The notes below the pieces were generated by a model, which worked only from the letters and a program-made list of their open reading frames with translations, was not told the origin of the DNA and made no database searches. Source: Marinoscillum sp040222955 (GTDB taxonomy: Bacteria; Bacteroidota; Bacteroidia; Cytophagales; Cyclobacteriaceae). From it: a DNA stretch of 64,000 nt. The DNA lies in assembly GCF_040222955.1 (NCBI RefSeq), contig NZ_JAVKCA010000022.1, forward strand, positions 62,001 through 126,000, written 5' to 3'. Positions 46,273-54,803 of this stretch are shown here, in pieces (the first letter of the stretch is position 1; each line of letters begins with the position of its first letter). Position numbers and translations under genes: made by a program.

Positions 46273-47355
46273 ATGGGAAATATTTTTGGGAAGATTTTCA
46301 GCATCACCACGTTTGGTGAATCACACGGCGTGGCCATTGGCGTCACCATCAATGGCTGCCCTGCGGGAATACCTATAGACCTGGACTTCATACAGTCTGA
46401 ACTGAGCCGCAGAAAGCCCGGCCAGTCCAAGATCACCACCCAGCGCAAAGAAGAAGACGAGGTAGAAATATTATCCGGTGTTTTTGAAGGGCTCTCTACC
46501 GGTACTCCCATTGGGCTTCTGATTCGAAACAAAGACCAGAAGAGCAAAGATTACAGCCACATCGCAGAAAAGTTCAGACCCTCCCATGCAGACTATACCT
46601 ACCATGAAAAATATGGAGTGCGTGATTACCGTGGTGGTGGCAGGAGCTCAGCCAGAGAAACCGCTGCCCGCGTGGCAGCTGGAGCTGTAGCCAAGCTCAT
46701 GCTCAAAGAATTTGGTATGTCCTTTCATGCCTATGTATCGCAGGTAGGCACCCTCAGGCTGGAGAAGAGCTACGAACAACTGGACCTTTCCAAAACTGAA
46801 GATAATGCCGTGCGATGCCCGGATCCTGAGATGGCTCAGCAAATGTTTGATTACATAGATGACATCCGAAAATCACAGGACACTGTGGGGGGAGTAGTCA
46901 CCGGAGTAATTAAAGGAGTGCCTGTGGGGCTTGGTGAGCCGGTATTCGATAAGCTTCATGCTGACCTGGGCAAGGCCATGCTTAGCATCAATGCCGTGAA
47001 AGGCTTCGAATATGGAAGTGGTTTCGAAGGTATCAAAATGAAAGGTTCGGAGCACAACGACGCATTCTATGTAGAGGATGGGGCTGTGAAAACCAAAACC
47101 AATCTTTCGGGTGGCATTCAGGGTGGCATATCCAATGGACAAGATATCTACTTCAATGTGGCTTTCAAGCCTGTGGCCACCATTATGCAGGATCAGGCCA
47201 GTATAGATACCCAGGGAAATGAAGTGACCGTTTCCGGCAAGGGTCGTCACGACCCATGTGTGGTGCCACGTGCAGTGCCGATTGTGGAAGCCATGGCAGC
47301 ACTGGTCATCGCCGATTTCTATTTGATCGCCAGAACCAATAAATTACGAGGATAA
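46273..47355 (+). CDS. aroC: chorismate synthase
   Basis: A 360-residue enzyme that converts 5-enolpyruvylshikimate 3-phosphate to chorismate with reduced FMN, the last common step in aromatic amino acid synthesis. All family signatures are visible: FGESHGVAIGVTINGCPAGI near the start, HADYTYHEKYGVRDYRGGGR with SSARETAARVAAGA, and GRHDPCVVPRAVPIVEAMAA at the end. Length is normal. It follows the BatD-like gene closely and is followed by a symporter gene. Confidence 0.98.
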   Translation: MGNIFGKIFSITTFGESHGVAIGVTINGCPAGIPIDLDFIQSELSRRKPGQSKITTQRKEEDEVEILSGVFEGLSTGTPIGLLIRNKDQKSKDYSHIAEKFRPSHADYTYHEKYGVRDYRGGGRSSARETAARVAAGAVAKLMLKEFGMSFHAYVSQVGTLRLEKSYEQLDLSKTEDNAVRCPDPEMAQQMFDYIDDIRKSQDTVGGVVTGVIKGVPVGLGEPVFDKLHADLGKAMLSINAVKGFEYGSGFEGIKMKGSEHNDAFYVEDGAVKTKTNLSGGIQGGISNGQDIYFNVAFKPVATIMQDQASIDTQGNEVTVSGKGRHDPCVVPRAVPIVEAMAALVIADFYLIARTNKLRG

Positions 47356-47409
47356 GTACCCTTGTAAGACTTGGAAAAGCAAAGGTCAGCGGTATCTAAC
47401 ACACACAAC

Positions 47410-48819
47410 ATGAAAAAACTTCCTCTCCACGTAAAGATCATCATTGGACTTGTTCTGGGAATAATCTGGGCTTTTATATCCAGTGCCCTTGGATGGAATC
47501 AGTTTACCATTGACTGGATTGATCCTTTTGGCCAGATCTTTATACGGCTGTTGAAATTCATCGCGGTTCCCCTGGTACTTTTCTCCATTATCGATGGTGT
47601 GTCCGGCCTGAACGATACCTCCAAACTTGGCCGAATGGGCGCCAAAACACTGGGACTGTATATCATCTCTACTGTGACGGCCATTACTGTTGGCTTGTTG
47701 ATTGTGAATTTTGTTGCTCCAGGCTCTCACATCGATGAAGCCCAGCGCATGAAAAACAGGATCTCCTATGAGCTTTGGGTACAAGCTACTCCGGGTGTTG
47801 AAGTCAAAGATGGCAAAAACTTCCTCAATGATCCCGCCTATGCAGACCTGGTGATGGAGATGAGTAATGGACAAGAACTGGCCGCCCAGCAACAAACAGT
47901 GGAAGAAAAGGTGGCACTTGCCAAAAAACAAAAAGAAGTGCCCCCTTTGCAGTTCGTAGTGGACATGGTACCTGAAAACATTATCCTGTCCATCTCAGAT
48001 AATAAGCTCATGCTTCAGGTTATCTTCTTTGCCATTTTCTTCGGGATTACGCTGGCTGTGGTGCCAAATGAAAAAGGTGCTTCGGTTAAAAACTTTATTT
48101 CTTCCATCAACGAGGTGTTCCTTCGGATGGTGGACACCATCATGACGGCTGCCCCGTTCTTTGTTTTTGCCTTGCTGGCGGGTGTAGTGGCTAAAATGGC
48201 CGATAGCCCCGCAGAAGTATTCCAGATTTTCAGAGGTCTGGGATCTTATACGATTACTGTGCTCATAGGCCTGTGTGTCATGCTTTTTGTTTTCTATCCA
48301 CTGGTCACATCCACATTCATCAAAAAAATCTCTTATAAAAAGTTTTTCAAAATCCTCAGCCCGGCGCAATTCCTGGCATTTTCCACCAGCTCCAGTGCAG
48401 CCACCCTGCCAGTGACGATGGAGTGCGTGGAAGAAGGAATGGGCGTTTCTAAAAATGTCTCCAGCTTTGTTTTGCCTATTGGTGCCACAGTGAATATGGA
48501 TGGCACCAGCCTTTACCTGGCGATTGCTACGGTATTCCTTGCACAGCTTCATTTTGTAGACCTCTCACTCTCTCAGCAGCTTGTCATTGTGCTTACGGCC
48601 ACTATGGGCTCCATAGGCACTGCCGCTGTGCCCGGCGCCAGTCTGGTGATGCTCATTATTATTATCCAAACTGTGGGCTTAAACCCTGCCTGGATTGCCA
48701 TCATCTTTCCTGTGGACAGGATACTGGATATGACGCGTACGGTAGCCAATATTACCGGGGATGCCACTGTGGCCACACTCATTGCCAGTAGTGAAGGAGA
48801 GTTAAGGGCAGAAGATTAA
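47410..48819 (+). CDS. dicarboxylate/amino acid:cation symporter (DAACS family)
   Basis: A 469-residue inner-membrane carrier from the ATG at 47410; a start at 47371 would precede the signal-like first helix and is less likely. It has eight transmembrane helices and two re-entrant loops typical of GltP/GltPh. Key motifs are the serine-rich STSSSAATLPVTMECVEEGM, NMDGTSLY, and DRILDMTRTVANITGDA with the substrate-binding Arg and Asp/Asn. Residues about 115-195 hold a charged insertion (EEKVALAKKQKEVPP), usual for this phylum. It imports glutamate, aspartate or C4-dicarboxylates with sodium or protons. Confidence 0.93.
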   Translation: MKKLPLHVKIIIGLVLGIIWAFISSALGWNQFTIDWIDPFGQIFIRLLKFIAVPLVLFSIIDGVSGLNDTSKLGRMGAKTLGLYIISTVTAITVGLLIVNFVAPGSHIDEAQRMKNRISYELWVQATPGVEVKDGKNFLNDPAYADLVMEMSNGQELAAQQQTVEEKVALAKKQKEVPPLQFVVDMVPENIILSISDNKLMLQVIFFAIFFGITLAVVPNEKGASVKNFISSINEVFLRMVDTIMTAAPFFVFALLAGVVAKMADSPAEVFQIFRGLGSYTITVLIGLCVMLFVFYPLVTSTFIKKISYKKFFKILSPAQFLAFSTSSSAATLPVTMECVEEGMGVSKNVSSFVLPIGATVNMDGTSLYLAIATVFLAQLHFVDLSLSQQLVIVLTATMGSIGTAAVPGASLVMLIIIIQTVGLNPAWIAIIFPVDRILDMTRTVANITGDATVATLIASSEGELRAED

Positions 48820-48882
48820 TAGATAAAGTGGCATTCTTCTGAACTTTTATCTCACTTTTGCATTTAGTATAGAATCAAATCA

Positions 48883-49470
48883 ATGACTATGGAAACTTCT
48901 GTAAATCCTATCAATATATACACTGAGTCTAACCCGAACCCAAACTCTCTGAAGTTTGTGGTGAATTTTCTATTGCTCCCAGAGGGTGTCAGCCGGGATT
49001 TTCCGGACAGGGCCAGTACTACAGAAGCTCCTTTAGCTGCAGAACTTTTTGATTTCCCTTATGTGAAACGTGTGTTTTACATGAGCAACTTCATCACCGT
49101 GACCAAAGATGAAGGAGTAGACTGGCATGAAGTAAAAGGAGAGGTACAAAATCACATCAAATCTTTTCTGGAAGCCGGAAAGCAAATCCTCACGGAAAAA
49201 GAGGTAGAGGAAGACCACAAAGTACTGGAGGGTGACACAGACATTGAAGCCAAAATCAAAGGCGTACTGGACGAATACATACGCCCTGCAGTGGAGATGG
49301 ATGGCGGAGCTATCACGTTTGGTTCATTTGAAAATGGTAAAGTAAAAGTGCTCCTTCAGGGTGCTTGTAGCGGATGCCCTTCATCCACCATCACACTCAA
49401 AGCGGGTATAGAAAACCTCCTGAAAAGAATGATCCCTGAAGTACAGGAAGTAGAGGCCGAGGGAGTTTGA
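48883..49470 (+). CDS. Nfu-type Fe-S cluster carrier protein
   Basis: A 195-residue cytoplasmic protein. The N-terminal Nfu_N domain has YTESNPNPNSLKFVVNF and a second half (VKRVFYMSNFITVTKD). The C-terminal NifU-like domain has EYIRPAVEMDGGAITFGSFE and the cluster-binding CxxC in GACSGCPSSTITLKAGIE. Such two-domain Nfu proteins carry 4Fe-4S clusters from the assembly scaffold to target enzymes. The ATG at 48883 is used; a second ATG lies two codons in. It is a stand-alone gene 63 bp behind the symporter. Confidence 0.95.
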   Translation: MTMETSVNPINIYTESNPNPNSLKFVVNFLLLPEGVSRDFPDRASTTEAPLAAELFDFPYVKRVFYMSNFITVTKDEGVDWHEVKGEVQNHIKSFLEAGKQILTEKEVEEDHKVLEGDTDIEAKIKGVLDEYIRPAVEMDGGAITFGSFENGKVKVLLQGACSGCPSSTITLKAGIENLLKRMIPEVQEVEAEGV

Positions 49471-49548
49471 AAAATTTCCACCCATCTAAAATTTAAGCTT
49501 AACGGAACGCGCTCTTGACAGCAATGTGCAATTTTGCTATATTCGTCA

Positions 49549-49938
49549 ATGATTCGGATTCTGTTCGCTTTCCTATTTCTTTCATTAGCATGGGCTTGCA
49601 AAGGCCCGAAAGATGCTGCCTCCGGCAATGAAATCATCGCGGAAGCACTCCCTGGCACCTGGTATAAACTGCCTGTGAATACCTCTGATGAGGTGCTCGA
49701 ATATACCTCAGACAAAACAAGCCTCCCACCGAGCAGATTTCAGGAACGAATCATTTTTGAATCTGATGGACACAAAGCTGTCAGATATACCCCTGGGCCG
49801 GATGACCGACCAAAGGCCACCCATGGCTCCTGGCGATGGATCACGGCAGATCTGCTTGTCGTCTCATTTGATGAGGCTGAAGACACGCTCTCCGTCCTTT
49901 CGCTCAATAAAAATTACCTAAAACTCAAAACACCGTAA
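49549..49938 (+). CDS. small lipoprotein, unknown
   Basis: A 129-residue lipoprotein from the ATG at 49549 with signal MIRILFAFLFLSLAWAC (lipobox, Cys17). The mature part has PGTWYKLP and a repeated WRW/SWRWITADLLVVSFDE region, like lipocalin-type or DUF-type lipoproteins of this phylum; I assign no family. It ends 2 bp before the metalloprotease gene, so they are probably co-transcribed. Confidence 0.8.
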   Translation: MIRILFAFLFLSLAWACKGPKDAASGNEIIAEALPGTWYKLPVNTSDEVLEYTSDKTSLPPSRFQERIIFESDGHKAVRYTPGPDDRPKATHGSWRWITADLLVVSFDEAEDTLSVLSLNKNYLKLKTP

Positions 49939-49940
49939 CA

Positions 49941-52900
49941 ATGAATTACCGTCTGACCCTCGTCATGCTTTGCCTGGGATTTATGGCAACAGCACAAAGT
50001 TTGTCTCCGCAGCGGAGCAAAGCAGTCCCGTCAAAAGGACCCTTTCACCAAATATCAGTCCCAAAGACTCATGCGATTACCGTACCTGAGCATCGGACCT
50101 GTTTCACCACAGAGATGGAGCAAAAGCTTCAGGCCAAATACCCGCAACGACAAGGAACTGACTCCTTCGAAGAGGCGCTTCAAAAGCGCCTGAGTCAAAC
50201 CAGAAGTGCCAGAAGTACCGATGAGGTATACCGAATCCCTACCATCGTGCATGTGGTGCACAATGGTGAAGCGGTCGGCACCAGCTCGAACATTACCGCA
50301 GCTCAGGTGAATTCGCAGTTTGAGGTGCTCAATGAAGACTTCAGACGCCTGGGTGCCGGAGCCAACACCCATGAGAGTGGTGCTGATGTCTTTGTGGAGT
50401 TTGTGCCCGTGTTGGTCGACCCTGATGGTCAGACACTGGCCGAACCAGGCATCAACCGTATCAACGGTGCCCGGGTATTCTGGGAAGAAACTCCGCTGGA
50501 AGAAACACTCAAACCGGAAACCATATGGGACCCGGAACGATATTTTAATATCTGGGTCGTTAATTTCGGAGGTGACCTGGATGGTGTCCTCGGTTATGCC
50601 CAATTCCCTTCGCTCTCGGGGCTGGATGACCTCCCCGACGACATGGGACCTGCCACTACCGATGGTGTGGTGATCGGCTATCCCTTTTTTGGAAAAACCG
50701 GTAACGTAATGGAACCTTACGACCTGGGAAGAACCACCACTCATGAGGTCGGTCACTGGCTGGGCCTGAGACATATCTGGGGAGATGGCGGTTGTGAGGT
50801 AGATGACTATTGTGAAGATACTCCCAACGCCGGTGGGCCGAACTTTGGTTGTAGTGCCAATGACAGCTGCCCCGGAGATGAGTTTCCCGACATGATTGAG
50901 AACTACATGGACTACTCCGACGATGCCTGCATGAATATTTTCACCATTGATCAGAAGGCCCGAATGCGCACCGTACTTGAATTCGGTGCCCGACGTAGCA
51001 CATTGATAGGACCACTTTGCGAAGAAGCTGAAGTAGCCCAGGAGGGTACCAACACCACCACTCCGCCGATGTGGTATACCTTCACCGCCACGGAAGAATC
51101 TATTGTGACGGTTTCATCGGTTGGACAAACAACGCAAAACACCTACCTGAGTTTGTATCCCGCATGTGACATGCCTGCGATCAATACCAGTGATGACGTT
51201 TTGGGCACTACACAATCTGAACTGGCTACCCTGGTAGCAGCGGGCGAAACGGTCAAAATCCTCTGGTCGGCCAGAAACTCTGAAGAAGAATTTAACTGGA
51301 CTCTGGGTGTTTCGGCACCTACTGAAGGTGCGGCTTGTGCCCTTGCGCTCCCGGCTCTAGAAGGCACGAATCCTGTGGGTTCCACCGATCTGAATACACT
51401 TTGGTACAGCTTCACTCTTGCGGATGCCAGTTCTAAAATCATACTGGATGGCGGAGATAAGAGCTATCAGGTGTACGCCGGCGACTGTCAGCAACTCAAG
51501 TTGATTACGGAAGGGGCCGGCTCACAAACCTTACTTGATGTGAACCAGGGAGATGAGATTTTTATTGCTTTCGAAGCAGGAGGCGGCGACTTTTCATGGA
51601 GCCTGACTGTCGAAGGGCTGGAAGCTGGAGAAGCCTGTTCAGTGGCTGTAGAAGCGATAGAAGGCACCAACACCACACCTTCTACCCCTTACTGGTTTAC
51701 CTACACCATGACAGAGTTTGCCAACCTGACGATTTCCAGCACAGGACAGACCGACGTAGCAACCTACGCTAAGTTGTATGACGCATGTTCGGGCAGCCTG
51801 ATTTCTGACAATCAGCCTTCCGGTGACCAAACAGAAATTACTGTAGCCCTGAGTGAAGGCGCAGAGGTCAAGATTTTTTGGGATGCCACAAGTAATAACC
51901 AGGGATTTGACTGGACACTAGAAACCAACCCTTTTGAACCCGGGGAAAATTGTTTTGCTGCCATCACCGCAGAGGAAGGTCTGAATAATGCACCTCAAGC
52001 TCCGGTTTGGTTCACCTTTACCATGCCCCTAAAAGGAAATTTGCACATCACCACTGAAGACCTCACCACCGAAGACACAGACCTTTATGTGTTTGACGGA
52101 TGTGAAGGAACACTGCTACTCAGCCATGATGACATTGACTTTGACAATGACATTTACCAAAGTGAAGGCACCATATATGGGCTGGAAGCAGGTGTAACTG
52201 TCAAAATATTCTGGGCAGATTCGTGGGCTACAGGATCATTTGACTGGAAACTCACCGTGCTGGAAAGTCAGCCAGGGGATGCCTGCGAAAATGCAAAAGA
52301 AGCAGTGCTCGGGCAGAATACCGTTCCGGAGATCATCGGGGATCTGTTTTGGACATACTATACAGTACCCGAGTCTGACAAAAAACTGGTCATCTCCAGT
52401 AGTTCCTCAGAGACGGTATATGTTGCCTCAGACTGTGAAGAGCTGCTGCTCTACGCCTCTGGCTACGAGGAGGCCGTGGCTACTGGTTTAGTGGAAGGGC
52501 AGGAAATTTTGATTGCATGGAGTATAGCGGGTGGTGGTAACTTCAGCTGGACACTCGCTATGGAAACCCTTGAACAGGGTGATGAATGCTCTAATCCTCT
52601 GGCTGCAGCGGAAGGTACCAACTCTGCTGGCTATGCCCCCGCATGGTACACCTTCACCATGCCTACGGCAGGGAACCTCCTGATCTCATCCGAAGACCTT
52701 ACCACCGAAGACACTGACCTGCTGGTATTAAGTGAATGTGACGGAGTGGTCCTGGGTGCCAGTGACGACATTGATTTTAACAACGGCATTCTGCAAAGTG
52801 AAGTATACCTCCAGGGGCTGAGTCAGGGCGAAACAGTGTACATCTACTGGACCCCGCAATGGTCCTCAGCTGCCTTCAACTGGGAACTGACCGTCAGCGA

Positions 52901-54050
52901 ACCCTTGCCCGGGGAAGCTTGTGAAGCTCCAGCTACCGCACAAATCGGTACCAATACGGTTCCCGAGCTAAAAGTGCCTTTTTACTGGGTGACCTTTACC
53001 ATGCCCGAAGCAGATCAGAAACTGGTGATCACGAGTACGTCCGAGGAGTATATCTACACCGTCGTGGACTGTGACCTGCAAATCATTTCAAGTGGATACG
53101 AAAACCTCACTATTTATGATTTAGGTAAAGACGAGGAGGTACTCATTGTATGGGAACTCTATTTTGGTGGTGGTTTTGAGTTTGAGCTCAGCGTGGAAGA
53201 CCTGGAAGCAGGAGACCTTTGTGACGACCCTATTGAAGCGCAGGTCGGTAGCAACTCTATGGATCATGCCGCCACCTGGTACAGCTATACCATGCCCAAA
53301 TCCGGTGACTTGCTGATCACTTCGGTCGGTCAGACAGATGAGGACACCTATCTCTATGTATACAATGCCTGTGCAGGCGACATCATCGCACAAGTAGATG
53401 ATACAGAGGACAATCTGCAAAGTGAATTCCTTATTGAAGAGCTCTCGGCTGGAGAAACCATTTATATCTACTGGGCAGACTACTACTCCAGAGAAGGATT
53501 CAGTTGGAAACTGGAATTGCAGGGAATCACCAACGCTGCTCCCGTCATCGCCAATCAAACCTTTGAGGTACTGGGGCCGGTGGCTAACGGACATCAGATA
53601 GGAACTGTTGTGGCCACAGATGCAGATGGTGATGCTTTGAGGTATACCATCACTGCCGGCAATGAGGATGGGGCCTTTGCACTGCACGAATCCAATGGTG
53701 CACTCACACTTGCAGACGTTAATCTTTGGGATCAAAATGATCTACAACTGACCATAGAAGTGACGGATCATATAGAGAAAGTATCCGCTAAAATAAATGT
53801 CAGGTTCCTGGTGTTGGGACTGTCGACACAGGCGTATAAAATTTTCCCTAACCCAACCAGTGACTTACTGACAATAGAGGGTGCTGCCTATACGATCGGA
53901 TACCTTACCAACCTTAGCGGAAAAGTGGTAAAAACCTTCGATGGGAATACATCCACGGTTTATCTGCAAGACTTGAGAGATGGAATCTACCTCCTCAAAC
54001 TAGAAAAAGATGGAGCTTACCAGGTAATGAAAATTTTACTGCAGCGGTAA
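49941..54050 (+). CDS. T9SS-secreted M43 metalloprotease (cytophagalysin-like) with repeated modules
   Basis: A 1369-residue exoprotein. A signal peptide (residues 1-18) and a pro-region lead to an M43 pappalysin-type zinc metalloprotease. The zinc site is H268EVGHWLGLRH278 and the Met-turn is ENYMDYSDDACMNIFT near 325. Eight tandem beta-rich modules follow at about 359-1195, each starting with a Cys and xxGTN..PxWYTFTMP and closing with EVKIFW..FDWTL or similar. A cadherin-like domain (VVATDADGDALRYTI) lies at about 1196-1285 and a T9SS sorting domain (YKIFPNPTSDLLTIEG) at the end. It would digest extracellular protein; the modules probably bind glycan or protein. A strong terminator follows. 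Confidence 0.95.
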   Translation: MNYRLTLVMLCLGFMATAQSLSPQRSKAVPSKGPFHQISVPKTHAITVPEHRTCFTTEMEQKLQAKYPQRQGTDSFEEALQKRLSQTRSARSTDEVYRIPTIVHVVHNGEAVGTSSNITAAQVNSQFEVLNEDFRRLGAGANTHESGADVFVEFVPVLVDPDGQTLAEPGINRINGARVFWEETPLEETLKPETIWDPERYFNIWVVNFGGDLDGVLGYAQFPSLSGLDDLPDDMGPATTDGVVIGYPFFGKTGNVMEPYDLGRTTTHEVGHWLGLRHIWGDGGCEVDDYCEDTPNAGGPNFGCSANDSCPGDEFPDMIENYMDYSDDACMNIFTIDQKARMRTVLEFGARRSTLIGPLCEEAEVAQEGTNTTTPPMWYTFTATEESIVTVSSVGQTTQNTYLSLYPACDMPAINTSDDVLGTTQSELATLVAAGETVKILWSARNSEEEFNWTLGVSAPTEGAACALALPALEGTNPVGSTDLNTLWYSFTLADASSKIILDGGDKSYQVYAGDCQQLKLITEGAGSQTLLDVNQGDEIFIAFEAGGGDFSWSLTVEGLEAGEACSVAVEAIEGTNTTPSTPYWFTYTMTEFANLTISSTGQTDVATYAKLYDACSGSLISDNQPSGDQTEITVALSEGAEVKIFWDATSNNQGFDWTLETNPFEPGENCFAAITAEEGLNNAPQAPVWFTFTMPLKGNLHITTEDLTTEDTDLYVFDGCEGTLLLSHDDIDFDNDIYQSEGTIYGLEAGVTVKIFWADSWATGSFDWKLTVLESQPGDACENAKEAVLGQNTVPEIIGDLFWTYYTVPESDKKLVISSSSSETVYVASDCEELLLYASGYEEAVATGLVEGQEILIAWSIAGGGNFSWTLAMETLEQGDECSNPLAAAEGTNSAGYAPAWYTFTMPTAGNLLISSEDLTTEDTDLLVLSECDGVVLGASDDIDFNNGILQSEVYLQGLSQGETVYIYWTPQWSSAAFNWELTVSEPLPGEACEAPATAQIGTNTVPELKVPFYWVTFTMPEADQKLVITSTSEEYIYTVVDCDLQIISSGYENLTIYDLGKDEEVLIVWELYFGGGFEFELSVEDLEAGDLCDDPIEAQVGSNSMDHAATWYSYTMPKSGDLLITSVGQTDEDTYLYVYNACAGDIIAQVDDTEDNLQSEFLIEELSAGETIYIYWADYYSREGFSWKLELQGITNAAPVIANQTFEVLGPVANGHQIGTVVATDADGDALRYTITAGNEDGAFALHESNGALTLADVNLWDQNDLQLTIEVTDHIEKVSAKINVRFLVLGLSTQAYKIFPNPTSDLLTIEGAAYTIGYLTNLSGKVVKTFDGNTSTVYLQDLRDGIYLLKLEKDGAYQVMKILLQR
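51010..53525 (+). repeat. eight tandem modules in the M43 protease gene
   Basis: The modules alternate between about 115 and 95 residues. Two of them share nearly identical DNA (GAAGACCT.ACCACCGAAG at about 52056 and 52695), which indicates recent duplication. Confidence 0.8.
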
Positions 54051-54059
54051 TCCTAATGA

Positions 54060-54092
54060 GGGTTGATGGGGAAGCTCATCAACCCCTTTTTT
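54060..54092 (+). terminator. terminator of the M43 protease gene
   Basis: Stem GGGTTGATG (54060-54068) with CATCAACCC (54077-54085), followed by C and six T. It lies 10 bp after the protease stop. Confidence 0.9.
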
Positions 54093-54648
54093 AATCAACG
54101 ACCTGCCAGTCCCCAAAAATCCAGTTGCCAGACGCATCCGGATTAGAGGACATCAGAAAGTCTCTGAACCCATTAACCATCTCAGATAGGGTAATCTGTC
54201 CATCGTGGTTTTGATCCAGCTTTTCAAATCCCATCTCCGAATATTCCATGTCTATGTCATAGATTTTAAACATGTCATGGTATTCCTTTTTGGAAATGAT
54301 ATGGTCCTCATTCTGATCAAAAAGGGTGAAAATATAAGCCGCTGTTCGGAAAATATACTTCTTAGCTGCCTTAGGGGAAATGGTGTTTCGTGACCCGAAA
54401 AGATTCAACCACTCGTCTCTGGTGATAGACACATCTTCTTTCTCCATGTCTGTGAGCAGCTGCACATATAACCTCAGAGACTTCAACTTCAAGCGTAACC
54501 GCTCTTTGGAGTTCTCCTCAAAGTTGAGGGAGTCACTCATCTTTTCGGCAACCTGCGAAAAATCATCGGGCTGCAAAAGTTCATTCTTGTTAGAATCCAG
54601 GATGTTGAATAGATAGGAAAGTTTTTTCCTTCTTACTTCTGTTAACAT
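54091..54648 (-). CDS. EF-hand calcium-binding protein
   Basis: A 185-residue soluble protein from the ATG at 54648; a TTG two codons upstream is a weaker choice. Three EF-hand loops are visible: DSNKNELLQPDDF (about residue 18-30), DQNEDHIISKKEY (about 112-124) and DQNHDGQITLSEM (about 146-158). The last is a canonical loop; the first two have changes at some ligand positions. A fourth, degenerate loop may lie around residue 70-85. The layout resembles bacterial calerythrin-type calcium sensors or buffers. No membrane span or export signal is seen. It is convergent with the protease gene. Confidence 0.9.
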   Translation of the reverse strand: MLTEVRRKKLSYLFNILDSNKNELLQPDDFSQVAEKMSDSLNFEENSKERLRLKLKSLRLYVQLLTDMEKEDVSITRDEWLNLFGSRNTISPKAAKKYIFRTAAYIFTLFDQNEDHIISKKEYHDMFKIYDIDMEYSEMGFEKLDQNHDGQITLSEMVNGFRDFLMSSNPDASGNWIFGDWQVVD

Positions 54649-54791
54649 GTTCAATATTTCGCTTGGTTGTAACTAATAAAAATATATGATTTAGATTATT
54701 AAAAGAAGATTTTAAACTTATTATAGATAAAAATACAGCTTAAGCCACGTTGGCACCCATAACAACCTACCTGTATTGCTACGGAAAAAAG

Positions 54792-54799
54792 TACTTTTG
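54792..54799 (+). promoter_or_regulatory. Bacteroidota-type -7 element before the FAD oxidoreductase gene
   Basis: TACTTTTG matches TAnnTTTG and ends 4 bp before the ATG at 54804, so the mRNA is probably leaderless. This supports the 54804 start over the frame's earlier codons. Confidence 0.55.
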
Positions 54800-54803
54800 T
54801 GCC

